In this document: positions 1-13,468 of the stretch, in pieces
How positions within the stretch are numbered: the first letter of the stretch is position 1
Layout: the number at the start of each line of letters is the position of its first letter
Assembly: GCF_016906535.1 (NCBI RefSeq)
Contig: NC_057371.1
Span: 2,108,001 to 2,172,000 of the forward strand
Reading direction: 5' to 3'
DNA: 64,000 nucleotides
From: Rhizoctonia solani
Taxonomy: Eukaryota > Basidiomycota > Agaricomycetes > Cantharellales > Ceratobasidiaceae
The notes under the pieces: generated by a model
Told to the model about the DNA's origin: nothing
Database searches by the model: none
What the model saw: the letters and a program-made list of their open reading frames with translations, nothing else
Position numbers and translations under genes: made by a program

Positions 1-3000
1 CCCAATCAAACTCGGCGGGCGCATGGTTATATGCCCCTTTTCAATTTTCGCCAACCATAGACGTCTGTATATATGAATATGAACATGCGCATTCGGTCAA
101 ACACGCCTATATAGAGCGTCGACCATTAGTCTCGGCATATGTTTAACGATTTCCGATCGCGTATCTCGACATACTCATTCGTCGCATCGAGGCTAAACAG
201 CAGACAGGGGCACTGCGCATTCAAGATAGACTCACAACAACGAACCGACCGCAGTACGATCGTTAAAAATTATTTCGCTTAATACGGAGGTCCTGGCTCA
301 GCCCAATCGCATCTATGGTGATCTTTCTTAATTTTCAGTCGGAACTGAAACGCGGGCCATAGGGGTCATAATGCTCAAGAGAACATCCTTATTGTTGCTT
401 ACAATCCAAAGCTATGGGAGGTTAGGCTAGGCATAGTTGAGACCGTTGACCAGCGCGTACAGTAGCATCAGTCTTTCTTAGTAAATAAGCAGAGTGGATC
501 TGGTTCATTAACCCTATGGAGTTTTGGAAAATTAATTGCCGCGACCAGTAAAATTTGTTTAAGATAAAATAGATCCACCTATTCGGTTCACTTGTACGAC
601 GGGCAGCTGAATGCCATATAAGTGCGACAATGTTAATTATGGCTTAATAAAAACTGTACGCAACAACAAATTCTAAGACCTACTTGGATAGCTCCACCCT
701 TACCTAACGTACGCATTAAATGTGGCACTGTAGCGTGTTGAACATCCATTGAAAATCTGCCACACCTCTTGTGGTTCTATCCTGTTAGTATTGATCCGCA
801 TTTCAACCCGAGCATTTACGCACCATCTGATCAAAGCACCACGTCGCGATCCGAATTGCTTATAGACACGCGCCAGATGATATAGCATTCTTCGCAAATC
901 ACAAGAATGCTAGAAGAGGGTATTGATCCCCAAGCTGAGGGCTGTAAAGACTGACTCATATATATAGGGTCCAGTTAGCTGACAAGGGTGCCATGGCTTG
1001 AATCTCGCTTTCTACACGCCGCCTCGTTGTGGGGCCTTTTAGGCTAGAATAAGCCTCGTGCTGTTGATCGACAACTATTGGTTGTCACTCGCTGACATTG
1101 TCAAATACAAGTTTAATAGATTTATGTCTCAAACTCGGGTGTGGAAGCATCACCGTGACAGCTGACATCGCATACATCTTGTCTTGTTGCCTTTTTGTTA
1201 CAAATCCGGAACTCGAGACTTGATTAGATCCCCAAATTGCGGCGCCGCATACGGTGCGAAGCAGGCAAGTCTCGAGGCGGAGGAGGTGCGGCTGAACCTC
1301 GTGATTAACACGAACAGATATTGAGATTCAGAATGCGCAGAGCAACTCGAGTCTAGACCGGTACCATAACACAAGTTCCTAGGCCTATTACAAAACTTCC
1401 GAACACCATGCTCACGATTTTTTTTTACTTCGAGGTTGAAATTCGAAGCTCCTAGCCCCCGATTCCAAAGAAAACCCAGAGCCCAGCCAAATTATAGTTA
1501 TAGGGGGTGGTGGTTCGCGCGATTATTGAATAATAATGGGGTCATGTAAAGCCCACACTCCCGCTCTTTTTCTTTCTCGCTTCAGCGAAGTCTTGGGCTT
1601 TGTGGAAGCGCAATATCCAAAGGCAAGCAAACGGTGCCCCGCTTTCACAAGCCCTTGGTTACGAAATATGGCACCATTTGGGAGTTACCAGCGGCCCCCT
1701 AGCTTACTCCATGATCTAAAACCTGGGTGCATTCGGGTCTTGGGGCTCCATGCTTCGTAATGGTGGGGCCAGCAGTGAAACAGGCTGCCAGATGATGTTA
1801 TTCCCATCTACTACGCTTGCATGAATTCGTGACTCGATCGTTTGTAACTAAACAATAGAAGCATTTCGAGCCTATGCACAATAAAAATATCCTACGAAAC
1901 GTGGTGCATTTTAAGCGACAGAGTTGGTGTACTACTCCAAAATGCTGGCCACATACAAAAGTCGGAGTATATGCACCCAAGGGTTCTACCTTGTGGATCT
2001 TTTGTAAGAATGACAAAGATATCCATCCATTCATGGACACGTAATACAGTCATACTTCTGGTGATTGTACACTTGCAATTGAGACCACGGACTTTTGTAA
2101 CAGGGCGGTATGATGTGGCGCACATCAAAACCGGCCAAATGAATCTTACAAGTTTGGTAGCGCTCGTTGACTCGTTCCCGCCGGTACCAAATACAGACCA
2201 AGAGAAGCCTTGAGTCAGCCTCGAGGCATCCGTTGTTAGTGTAATAATAAGCCAGATGTCTTTTGTCACGGTGACGACAGCAGTGTTCAGGTTGTTCGGT
2301 GAGTGTTCAATCGATTGTCAGGCGAGCATAATAATTGGCGTCTAAGTGATGTGCGGTACTTCCCCCACGGAGAAAGGTCTAAGAAAAGGGCCACACGTAT
2401 AGCACAGCGGCACCCCCTACACGCGGCAGAACCACTCTCAATTCACATAAGTGCCAAATACAGTACAACCCGGAGTTAAAGTGCCTCATTGCCGGGCTAT
2501 GCCTCACTTAATGTATGTTTCATTATAACTGAAGCGATCAGCTAACACGGGTTACGTTGCACACTTTCAGATCTGAAACGTCTCAGATAAGAAGGGAAAA
2601 GCGTTATGCTTCAGGCTGAAGCGTTCAGCCCATGATGAAGACGCAAACAAGTCACGTGATAGGGCGGAGGGCGGGGTTTATTGACCCTCGCTTGTTTCAT
2701 TCAGGGCATATCTCTTTGATTCAGACATCGTATCTGTAATCTCCAGCGCCAATATGGTCGGGCGAGAGCTATTCGTTCAATAATGTTTACTAATATATAC
2801 CACCAACATTGATAAACGGCGGGTGCGGTGTCGGGGTATGAACCGACCGGGTCGCAACCTGTTTCAATCCTACCTGTGTAGACGGGTTCGAATCAACGGA
2901 TAAGCAGCATCATGTGTCGAGAGCGAGGAATGGGGGATAAGTTGATGTGCGTCAATGTCGTGCGCTGGCAACGTGTAGGGCACTGCACCGATCAAACTGG

Positions 3001-3086
3001 GTAACTATATCTTTTGAAGTGCTCGATAGCTGACTGCATTGCACTCACCGCGAATTCGCTCTCCACTCTCAGCTCTTCACTTCCAC
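1..3086. other. Gene-free stretch
   Basis: No supported gene. Open frames are short, mostly lack convincing starts or splice sites, and resemble no family I recognise. A tRNA-like TTCGAAT at about 2885 was checked and its flanks do not form a T stem. No tandem array or transposon end was seen. Confidence 0.5.
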
Positions 3087-4413
3087 ATGTCTACGGCCTA
3101 TCTCTCAAGTCCTATTTCTCCTGTTACCTCTCAATTAGGGCGACTAGCATTACTTCCCAAGAGCACAGATGACCGTAATTCCAATTACCAGTCTATATCG
3201 GGGTTGGATGAAGCTCGGACAAATGGGGAGTCCTGGGACTCTTGGGGGGATCGAGATGTTCTGAAAACGGTTCAAAGCATGATAGGTAATTTAGCGCTGG
3301 ATTTTGCCCACCTGTGCACACTTAAAATTGTGTAATCCACTAGATTATCTGGCCTGGCATTCGAAACCCAACCACGGTCGTTCGACCGAAATAGAACATA
3401 GAGCCCCTGTTGCCAAAGGTGCGGATGTGACGAAACCCTTTCAACTTCGAGCACCTCAGGTAAATAGTTGAAGATTCACATTTTGATTCATCAGTGGCTG
3501 ACCCAACATGAATCAGAGCAAGCAGAGGCGATCTTCCAATGATCGACGCTATGTTCATCCCCCGGCATCGAGAAAAAGTACGCATACATTTATTACAGAG
3601 AATTAATCTCGCTGAGCTCTTTTTACAGAGTACTTTGTTGTATTCCCCTGTATTTATTCGATCGATCAAGACCGAATCATCTGCCGGCTCGACGAAAATT
3701 TCCAGCAACACCCAGTTATATCTCGACCGATGCAGATAAAAACAATCTTGAGCTTACAAGGGATGGAATATTGTCTCGATGAGAGCGGAGATTTGTGGTA
3801 CAAAATCGACCGTGATTGGATCAAGGAGACGTTCTACACGGAGATAAATTGCGCCCTGATGGAGGTAAAGAGGTGTATTGAGAGTAGTAAGGGATATTTT
3901 TAAGATATCAGCCAGCAGAGTCACTAATAATGAGGATAGACAATCTTCCATGTGTTCCTGGGAGTTCATGGATTCCCTCTTCTCCGAGCGACTGTTCTTT
4001 CGGAAACACTTCTAGTGGACCAAGCAGCCCAACGCTTAGCACCGGATCCAATGAGCTACATGTTCTACCTCAACTTGGTCAAAATCCGGACCAAGCAGAG
4101 ATCGATAACTGGTTCCAAAAGCTAAAGCGTTGTCGTGCGGTACAGGCAAAGGCTGGACATCGACTCCAAGAAGTTCGATGCCCTCTCCTGACATGCGCCA
4201 AAGTTCAGCGGCGTCCCCAAGCACTGAGAGATCACCTCTACTTCCACTTTGGCATTAAACGTGAGTGATCTAGGAACAAGACAACCAGGGCGATGTTAAT
4301 CGTTTGATTGTACAGCATACAAATGTCAATTTGGGTGCCAACAAGCTTTCGAGACGAAGGCTAATATGGAACGGCATACCGATACGTGCCCGATTCGATG
4401 GGGAGCGCAGTAG
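3087..4413 (+). CDS. C2H2 zinc-finger family protein, copy A
   Basis: First of six paralogues. The proposed splicing is 3087-3285, 3344-3459, 3517-3577, 3629-3886, 3940-4260 and 4316-4413. Every phase agrees, giving about 350 residues. Order: a variable N-terminus; a conserved domain with the RIICRLDEN motif followed by MEYCLDESGDLWYK; a Ser/Pro linker; an acidic DQAEIDNW segment; finger 1 (C-x4-C-x12-H-x3-H, containing RRPQALR and HLYFH); finger 2 (C-x3-C-x12-H-x3-C). A nuclear, nucleic-acid-binding role is inferred from the fingers only. Unlike the other copies it has no intron inside finger 1. A 61-nt third exon is shared in size with copies E and F. The upstream exons are assigned by homology and phase, so they are less certain than the finger exons. 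Confidence 0.75.
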
Positions 4414-4856
4414 ATATACCCGTTCAGTTCATACCTTTAGATATTCAAAATATATCTCGTAGTTGTTTCTGTTTTAGTCAGGCTTTGAATCCGGTCCTCG
4501 CGTGACTGCGCCGCCCTGGTGTTAGTCCATCTCTTTGTAGTGATTTCTCCGCATGTACAGCGTTCTGATTTTCATTCTGATTTTTTGTTCACAGCTTTGA
4601 TTTCGTATTGTGTTTTTGATAGTTTTAATGAACGGAGATTCTTGTAATAACACGGGTAAAAGTTGTGCCTGTATGCGCGTATAAGGCCTGCAACTGCTCT
4701 GCTTATGTATATCCCCAGAGCCTAGGTAAGTCATTAGCCTCGCATTTTGTGTGTGAGATAAGTGAGTGAACGAAAGTTTATTGCAGTAAAGATACCAAAG
4801 GTTTGGCTTTCCTACGGTCATAATTTCATTTAAAGCTGCCAAATACCAAAAGCTAC
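4414..4856. other. Intergenic, convergent gene ends
   Basis: Spacer between the 3' ends of the zinc-finger gene and the DUF1479 gene. It is AT-rich and no gene was seen. Confidence 0.5.
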
Positions 4857-6718
4857 TTAAAACCCAAGTACTGCATTCGCACGCTGCAGAACCTTCCTCT
4901 CACCCTCCATCATTCCATCGCTCTCAGTGAACTTCTCCAAACCCATTGCTCGTCTAGCGAGAGACCCTTTGACATCACCGATGCTTCCCTTTTGAGGTCC
5001 TACGAATGTGGACTCGCCGCTTCCCCCAGGGAAGTCAGGCGCAGGACACCCAGAGGCAAGTGTACTTCTTTGGGAAACCAGGTATTGTGCATTATGAGTG
5101 GTCAGAGGTACGGCCGGTATATAGAGCACGGAGGAATCGCCTTTTCCCGCATGCTTGGACTCGACGGCGTGAATTCCATCTGTGTATATGATAAATTAAA
5201 ATAACGTAGCTGTGAACAAAAAAGCCGGCGGACTTACCACAATGCCAGAGGACCATGTCACCAGGCTTTACTGGTCGCATGCTAACCATTCCACCCTTAT
5301 CCAACATTAGATGGGGGTGAGTAATGGCATTGAGCTCCTGCCCAGAACCTGGGACCGCACCAGGGAACTCTGTGTTCTCAAGATCCATCATCCAATTACT
5401 CGGACTGAGCTCATCGAGAGAAGGTGAACTAGTTAAAATGGGCACACATGGCCGGAAGAATGGTCGCATAATCACGTATGCAACCGATTCCCGTAGTAGT
5501 GGATAGGTCCGAAGAGTTCCTTCATTTGGACCGGTTGCTGAAAGTGCAAGCCACCCTTGGAACCCACGAAGTACACTGCACTATTGAGTATATGCGCTTA
5601 ATCAATATGGTTGTGGTGGCGCAAAGCACAAGTTCGTACCTGATTGGGAGCATGGTAGAGATCAGAGTTGGCATTTAGCCGTGGGCTGATCTTGAAAGGG
5701 TCGAAATCTCGCCAGTTTCCAGCAAGAATATCTGAATAACATTTGCGATACTCAAGATCTTCCCATCTAAGAATTTAAGTTCGTCATAAGGATGATGTCT
5801 GTTTGTTCACATTATTTGACATACCGTTCTAAACCACCCCCGTCGATATGTGCTACGAATATAGAATTAGGTGTGGATGGTATGTATACCCAGAAGATCG
5901 AGAGACTTACGCCCAAGGGCAAATTTTGCATCTCCTGGAAGCCTGATTCGCAAGCGGTCAGCGTACGAAAGTGGAGTCGACAAGGACACTTCGTCTTCTG
6001 GCGCCGCTGTGAACAAGGAAAGTGCGGCCTGCGTTGTCTTCAACAAATTAGGATGTGAGCGGGCCAGAACTTGTGGACGGGACCTGGATGAAATCCCATG
6101 AGTGATCAGTCGAGGCTGTGGAAGAAAACAAACCAATAGAGTTCAAAGACCTGCTTGTTGTCCGCAGGGAAACCTGTGATTGAATACGTTGATCATAATG
6201 TAGTAAAAACGTCGGAATTCGGTACAACACTTACCCTTCACCTGGGGATTCTCCTTGACATATTCTAGGATTTGTTTTTTCCATTCCAGTGCCTCTACGT
6301 CGTCCACCACATCCCTTACTACGACCGAGCCCCTCTTTCGAACTCCCGCTTGCCAACTTTTGCTGCCCTTTTCAATTTCTGCGTAACTGACTTCGGGTAT
6401 CGTTTCATTCCCCTTTGCCTGTAACTCGGCAACGCCTTCTCGTAGTGCATTCAATAAGTCGATCCAACCAGCCACAAGACGGTCGCGAGCTTCTGTGGTA
6501 GAAATAAGCTCTTTTTTGAGCTGAGAGAATCGAGGTGGGAGTGCCTCATGCACAGCGCCTGAAAGTGAGGGGAAAATAGCGGAGATATCGCCCTCTTGTT
6601 TCTGGCCACGGCTAGGTTCAGAATGGATTTCAGTAGCCAAACAGCGTCGAGCCAGAGATATTCTGAGACGCTGTGAAAGGCATAGGGTCGAACGTGCGGA
6701 AGCAAGACTGCGTAGCAT
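4857..6718 (-). CDS. DUF1479 family protein (putative Fe(II)-dependent oxygenase fold)
   Basis: The family has a cupin/2OG-oxygenase-like fold; its substrate is generally unknown. The start is the ATG at 6718, which opens a basic, Ser/Arg-rich leader (MLRSLASARSTLC) that looks like a mitochondrial presequence; a longer upstream frame exists but is less likely. The conserved block with VVVRDVVDDVEALEWKKQI and KENPQVKG is followed by FPADNKQVFELYW, then VSLSTPLSYADRLRIR, then PGDAKFALG. Next comes HIDGGG (HxD, likely metal ligands), and a distal HCDGIHAVE region that probably supplies the third histidine. At least five short introns are needed (for example about 6181-6234, donor gtaagt). All joins checked keep frame. 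The gene is convergent with zinc-finger copy A. I see nothing broken. Confidence 0.85.
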
Positions 6719-7760
6719 AGCCGCACAATTAATATTGAGAGCAATACTGGAGACGAAGTGGAATAAGTGTAGGGCCTTTCCAGAGGAAACCAGTACCCGC
6801 AAGATCTGATATAGTGGGGGATTGTTGATGTCATGGTCAGTTTGTACACACTTGCGGTCTGATGACCTTCCATAGCCACCAAATGGCAAATATCCGGCCC
6901 TAAGTCCCTACCCGATCTAGATAATTTATATCCGGCAACAAACTCGACCCTGAAACATAGTAGTGTCGGCTACTGGTCTTCAATGGCGGACACGTCCAAG
7001 TCGTACAACGTATAACCAGAAGCTATCTAGCAATCCCTGAGTCTATATTCGAACTATATGGTCTCAAAGAAGACACACTGGTTAGAATGTGTTCTGGCGA
7101 GGATGATATTTTTGAGTTCGCTTAGACTTATGGCGAAAGTGTTCTTATCAGAAGGTCGGGTGATTTAATTTGGTGGCACCCACAAAATCCAACTAAAACT
7201 CCGAGTGGACAGCAAAACCCGTTCCGTGGGTATGTTCTCATACAGTAGTGGGATATACTAGGAAAGCGTTGCAAGAGTTCTAGTATCTCCCGAGTCTTCC
7301 AGGCGGGCCACTATGCTCGTCATTGGCCTGGGCCCAGCTAGTCCAACGCTTGTCCAAGTCCAGTATAGATACAGTATTTGGTTGTCATGATACACCTCCA
7401 ATGCGAACAAAAAATCAACCCAATAAGCTCAAGCACCGGTTTTCCGAATAGCGGGAAGAATGGACAGGACAGCTCTAGCAAGAAATATGGACACATGATG
7501 TATATCATCCAACCAGTATTGACAAAGGTTAATTTTCTTTGCTAATCGTGAGGAAGCCCGATTTCAGTAATTGGTCTGATAAGAAGCGGTCGGACTGACT
7601 ACTGAAAGCACTCGATGATCCAATACAATCAGGAGTATACATAACATTCGGTTCGTCTTCTTTATTGGAACTTATAGCAGGGCTATTGGTACGTAAAATT
7701 AGATATATTGCGTCAGCTACTGAAACCGTATGCACCCCATCTGTTTGTACACGGGACAAA
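6719..7760. other. Intergenic
   Basis: Spacer between two minus-strand genes, holding the DUF1479 promoter and the Nup85 3' end. An open frame at 7529-7801 (-) overlaps the Nup85 end in another frame and looks like chance. Confidence 0.45.
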
Positions 7761-10522
7761 TCAGAACCGCTGAACCGTGCAGCGCGCGAGATAGCGAGCA
7801 AGAACCAATCGAACGATATCTAGAGACTGAAGTGCTTCCGTTTCGGCTGTGTTTCCCTTGCCTCGCATTGTTATTCGTGCAAGAACTTCTAGATAGTCTG
7901 AGCCAGCTCCGAGTGCCGCCTGGGTGTAGATGTTTTGGAGGTATCGGAGCAATTCGTATGCATCATCGGTCGTGATAAGCAGCTCCTCATCCGAACCTAG
8001 AAAAAATAAGTTTGATAAAGCCGCTAGTTGCTATAATGAGCACTGACCTTCGAGCAAACTCGCAGCGTCAAGTAATACCACAGCTTGCCAGGCTCTTGGA
8101 ACGATCGACCTATCCAACATGCGCACCAATAGGCGTACAGCTTCTCCCTTTGCACCGTCCTCCGAAAATGTGTGAAAGTCGGCGAATCGAGCAACAAATT
8201 GAAGCCGAGCAGAAATTGGGTCCGTGGCATTAACTCTCATGTACCTTGCGGGAATTTGAGCTACGTGTTTTACAAATGCTGCCGAGCCTAAGACCAGGGG
8301 CGTTAGCGCCAGCTGCATAAACAGTAGTAGGGTAGTAAACAAACTCGCCATTTTGAACATATTCCTCGAGAAGAAGTGTCGCAATACGCCCCACCCCTCG
8401 TACATCCTGGGCAAACGCAGAATAGGATATCGCTAGCCCATAGCTTTTTGTCCGAGTCAAGTGTTGAGCCACAATCTAACGGATGTTTCAGTCGGAGACC
8501 ACACGTGGATCAACTCGAGACAAACCTTGCAGATCTCACGCGACTCGTCGCGTAATGCGAATTGATCACATACACTGAGCAATTTATCAACGCGATCGCA
8601 TCCCTCCCACATCCCCGCGTCCACTATGCGTGGAGCAAGGGGCAGCCCTTGATCGTCTACTCCCAGGGATTTGAGCCGAGATAAGGACTTTTCTGAAACC
8701 TTGGGATCTGTCTATAGTATTTGCACGTTAGTCAATCGTTCCTTAAGTCAAGTTGAAGAAAAAGGTGGGGCGATAACTACCCGGGAGCTTCAAACACAGA
8801 CTCACGGGAGGTGGTATAACCGGAATATGGCAAATCACGGCCGCAATCCGCTCTCGGCCAATAGCACCGCACCGTCCCATATATTCTAGTTCGATCTCGA
8901 ACAGAGTTGGATCAGAATGAAGATGTTCGGCGTAGGATAGCACGAAATGATCTCGAATGCTCATTCCATAGCTAAATTCATGTGGCTATGTGTCAGTAGA
9001 GAACAACGAACTCTGTGCCAATCTCTGAACGCACGTCTGGGCAATCTCGTCTTGTGGGTCCAATGTTTCTACCTTTTCAAAAATATCCGCGAGATGTGCA
9101 GCCAACCATGGGTCGACTTGTGCAGCGATTTCCAATGCCTGCAAGGGAACATGAATTGCATGTACTCTCTTTTTTTGGTTCACTTACCTCCAATTCCTCC
9201 ATAGCAAGTATAGCTCGGTGCAGCTCCTGTACAGGCACGGTTGGGTCCGGAGGCATCTCCTCCGCAACCCTCTCCACAACCTTAGCCAATTGCGTTCGCT
9301 TCAGCCCGACATCAACCCAAACACCCCAGACGCCAATCACTTCACGGAACCCCCAACCATCTTCCACAGCCTCGTTACATAAGGCGAATACAACACCATC
9401 ATCACCTTCGATAACTCCCAGTAACTCATCAACCCATCGTGACCACTCGTCCTCGTCGGCCTCTCCGGAATCGGTATCAACAGCCCTATCAAGAGCCATG
9501 CGAACCTCGGCTACACGCTCACGCCATCGCGAATGGGCAGCCAAGAATCCAGACTCGCGTTGAAATTCGCTGCTACGAGGATGTGTTTCAAGAACAGGAA
9601 CGAGCGAGTCCCGTATAAAAGTTCGCAATACGGTACTTGGATGATTCGAAGCGACTCGGCGGAGAAATCCAAGAGCAGATGTGGAAAGTCCACGAAGAAC
9701 ACATTTATTTAGTGTGGGCCAGAAATCAGGATCTGACCAAGGTTCAGGTAGTGCCGAAAGCCGAATTAGCTCGGCGGTAGCGGGGACAGTATGAGATGTA
9801 TTGAGCCATTGAAGTAGCTGTTCTCCTATCAGGCCATTGATCTGGCCCCCGTGTGGGGCATAAACTGTTTGAACAAGCTGCAAGGTTTCGAGTATGCTAA
9901 CATATGTAGGATAGGTTGGCGGGAGTGGATCTTGTGACTGAAGACCATGTTAGCCTGGGTCCGACCTATGAGGCAAATACGCACAGCAAGTGAAGTTATC
10001 TGTTTTTTGGCATCGTTGATGTATTGTTCAATAGAACGACTATAGTAGTTGGTGATTTGCTCCTCTGATAGTCTAACACGAATTAGATAAAAGCGTGAGG
10101 TCTCAGATGACCCACTTACAACTGTGTAGCAGAGTCGTTTTTTAGAGATTTTGCGATATTTTGAATCGTTGTGAAGGTCAGATACGTATCACAGTAAAAC
10201 TTAAAATCCAAACGTCAGTCTTGAGAGAATGTCGTTAGAGAATCACGAACCTCGACTGTGGACTCGGGGATGTGATCCCAAGATGCAAAGTATAATAAAC
10301 TGTCAGCCGGTAGTCTCTTCTTTGTTGGAGCTTGAGGCGCTTTCTATAATATATTTGCATTTACGACTCTATGAGATATCAGGACTGACTTACCGACGAC
10401 GCGTGAGCTACTATACTATTACCTCGAGGAGAAATCGAGGCGGCAAATGTATGTTGAGAGCTCTGAAAATCGTCAAGCCCTCCAACTGAGATTAAGTGCG
10501 GCTGAAGTGCAAGCGCAGACAT
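7761..10522 (-). CDS. NUP85: Nucleoporin Nup85
   Basis: Scaffold subunit of the Nup84/Y complex of the nuclear pore. The start is the ATG at 10522 (MSALALQPHLISVGG). The spliced N-terminus passes through LLYFASWDHIPESTVEFY and the helix SLKNDSATQLLSEEQI before the long exon 9077-9883, which holds GLIGEQLLQWLN and EPWSDPDFWP. It then runs through helical-repeat exons (SYAEHLHSDPTLFEIELEY) and ends with the typical terminal helix RLVLARYLARC and a TGA at 7761. The protein is almost wholly alpha-helical, as expected for an ACE1-type scaffold nucleoporin. About nine short introns are needed and the joins I traced are in phase. It is divergent from zinc-finger copy B, with about 580 bp between starts. 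Confidence 0.85.
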
Positions 10523-11101
10523 CCTGTGGTTGGATTCCTATTTAGCCTCGGTACTACATAAAATCAGAAAATACAACCACCCTTTAGAAGCGAGTTGGCG
10601 CGTTGTTTACCTTGAGTCACGTGTCCTAGCCTGCTCACCAGCTTAGTAAGCTTAGCTTGATATTGTTGTGGTATATTGCAATAGCATATAGCCATTTAGC
10701 TCTATTTTATAATAGCGCATCGTAGGCATAGTTCTCAAGCGAGCGCTTCGGGGGGAGCCAAAAGTAGCAGCATTAATCGGGACAGGCCTCTCAGCTTTAT
10801 TTGATTTAACTTTAACTCGCAATTAGGGGAATAAAGCGATCTAAGCCTGTTTTCTTGGATTCTAGTCTGAGTGCTCCCAGAGCCCCGTTATTTGATTAAT
10901 AGAAACCACAACTTGTTTCGTGAGAAAAGATGAGCGCTGTGGAGTTAAAAACGATGTAAGATTGGCGGCCACTCCGGGATTGGCGGTAGGGTCCAGCCTT
11001 GCGGGCAACGTGGCTGCCCAGAGGTAAGCCGGGCACGTACTGAATATTTGACGAATTTATATATGTAGACAGGGCTGCTCATAGTTTGACTCATAGATTC
11101 A
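10523..11101. promoter_or_regulatory. Divergent promoter region, NUP85 / zinc-finger copy B
   Basis: About 580 bp between two divergent starts. No ORF was seen, and no specific element can be named. Confidence 0.4.
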
Positions 11102-12409
11102 ATGCCTGCGCATTTCATTCGTACTTTACTAAACCTTCTCATCCAAGTGCTACACATGATATGCTCCGCCATTCGAGGTCTAGGTAGCTCTAGTACCCCT
11201 GATCCTCCCAACGACGAGGAACGTGGCAACAACCCAGAAATTGACATCAAGAAGCCCGAGTCTACATGGAGTGATCTTGGCTATAATGACATCTATATAC
11301 TCGCTCTGAACCTGCTTGGTAGGTGTCAATTGATTATATATCAGCTTTTGGTCGCTGAAGAGCGAAAAATCACAGCGACTTTACCCCAGAAACGTGCCGA
11401 AGAGCAGAAAGCTACTTCAAGCCTTATACCAGTCACGGAAGAAGAGAGGACATACCTTGTGAAGGGTTTCGTTCTCGAAAAAGCAATCGCCGACTTGCTC
11501 TTAGAACAAAGGGGTAGGCCGAGTTTATCCTTAAAACAACGGTATTTGACCCATCTCATGTGTAGTTTACTTTATACATTTCCCATCTGTCTACTGTTAT
11601 GACAAGAATCACATCATATGTCGCATTGGAGAAGGGCACATGTATCACCAGGTCACAACCATACATCCAAATCCGCCGGGGCTACAAGTTGTGTTTGATA
11701 TCGAAGGGGTGGAGTACTGCTTTGACTATGCTGGTGTGCTATGGAGCAAACTTGGGAGTAACTGGTTGATCGAGACAACTTACCCCGAACTACATTCCGC
11801 GCTGTCTAGAGTAGTCGAATATATCGAAGCTAGTAAGGAGTAGCTGTAACTATATGCTGGAACCACCTTAACTAATGCTTTAGGTAACCTACACATTGAC
11901 CCGGGCCCAAGTTATGGATCGCCTAGTGGTGGCCCTAGCCAGAGTACCGTAAGCCAAAGTGAGATGCATAGCATGAGCACAAATACCTCTGAAGAAGAGA
12001 GCCTTCGCCCTCTCGGTCCAAATCCAGATCAGCTAGAGATTGACGAATGGATTAACCACATGAAGCAATACCGCGCTCTACGAGCCAAAGAAGGGATCCG
12101 TCTGGCCCCTATTCGTTGCCCAGTATTGACATGCGGTAAGATACAGCGACGCCCTCAGGCACTACGAGTAAGTAAACATACCAAAAAGCGATCCTTGATG
12201 TTCACTTTGCCACTCTATCGGCGCCAGGCTCATCTCTATTTCCATTTCAGCATAAAACGTAAGTTTTTTGAGGTATCACAGAGCAAATCTCCTAAAATTA
12301 CTCCCTAATAGCGTATTGGTGTGATTATGGTTGCCCTATCGCATTTGAAACCGAGGCAAACAAGAACAGACACCTTGAGACTTGTGCTTTTGCACAGGGA
12401 TCAAACTAA
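11102..12409 (+). CDS. C2H2 zinc-finger family protein, copy B
   Basis: The proposed splicing is 11102-11318, 11376-11513, 11566-11832, 11884-12167, 12228-12258 and 12312-12409. All phases close, giving 344 residues. The N-terminal exon ends with STWSDLGYNDIYILALNLL, matching the SWDSWGDRDVLKTVQSMI region of copy A. The conserved domain has NHIICRIGEG and VEYCFDYAGVLWSK, close to copy A. The linker is followed by LEIDEW, finger 1 (C-x4-C-x12-H-x3-H, with RRPQALR then HLYFH) and finger 2 (C-x3-C-x12-H-x3-C). The histidine half of finger 1 is alone on a 31-nt exon. A and B form the closest pair in the array. Molecular role is unknown beyond likely zinc-dependent DNA or RNA binding. Confidence 0.75.
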
Positions 12410-13468
12410 ATACGACCCGTAGAGTCGTAATTGGATGATAATCACCACAATCATTCTGATTGAAGTGATAACAAGCTCTTATCTTCGAAGAGTCATGTTG
12501 CTATATTGAGGTTTCGCCGGCGAGCCCAATTGCATGAATCCGCCATGCATATACATATTTATATATGTATCAATAATATTTGGTGTTATCAAACCTATGG
12601 AAATGGACGTATTATTTTTTCGAATATGCAACACGACTATCCGGTATGCTTGAAACTGAAGAATGCAGGGTAAGAGCGCTTAGGCCACCCCGCCGGGTGT
12701 ATGGTGGAAAAGCGCCGGCTTTTGGGAGGATGCAATTCTTAGATCGCTTCTGTAGGTCCTAGGTCTGGCCCTGTTTAGTAGTGCGGGCGTATGATGAATA
12801 AACACACTAGTCATATATGAGCAGCCTGCGTACTTTATGGAGCCATGTACCTACATTGAGCCCGACAGGATATCGGAGGGCGGATCTACGTGTGGACTCG
12901 GAGTTTCGAGACATAAGCAACGAGTCGAGAACGCTCGGATGCGCGCTGATTTTATCGGAGAAAGGGCAGTTAGAAACAGTGAATAAAAATCTTGCTTCAA
13001 TTTGTCGCCCTGATCTCGATGGGATCCAAGTTGTTAAAAATGATGTTGCCCCTGAGCAGAGATTGGTTAGTGCAACCGCGAAATATCTCAAACGACCCTT
13101 TGCTTGAGAGAAAATTCGAAGTGGACTATTTGGATGTCCAATTTGGATAGTAAGAGTTCTAGCCGAAGCTGGATCGATGATATTCGTGTAAGTATTCTAT
13201 GCCTCCGGGGAAAATAATAGTTAAAACGTTGCATACAACATCTCCTAAACTTCCAAGTCACTGGCATATTGGACGGACCCTGTAAGTAGATCATTCTTTT
13301 GAGGAGCATGCAATGTCACAGAGAAGTAAGGGCATTGAGCCTGCAAGTATTGTGCAATATAACACCCAACGCCTCAGCCTTATACTCTTGACCTCAAACT
13401 TCTCTTGCAAGGGATCCGGAGCCTGCAATATATTCAGAATTCATGTATAAATTTTTGGGCATGGATTG
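12410..13468. other. Intergenic, possible 5' remnants of zinc-finger copy C
   Basis: No complete gene. A 96-codon frame at 12817-13107 (+) and later fragments (for example an Asp/Ile stretch before a gtaagt at about 13189) lie where the missing upstream exons of pseudogene C would be if both LTR insertions were removed. The match is too weak to call exons. Confidence 0.25.

Noticed and set aside
1892..2269. 125-codon minus-strand frame as a gene
   Set aside because: No recognisable domain, overlaps equal frames on the other strand, no supporting splice structure.
2840..2910. Possible tRNA (GGGTTCGAAT near 2885)
   Set aside because: The flanking bases do not pair into a T stem and no acceptor stem or D arm could be formed.
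11319..11375. Intron in copy B as a coding segment
   Set aside because: It can be read through in frame (57 nt), but the donor position matches the first-exon ends of copies A, D and F, so an intron is preferred; still uncertain.
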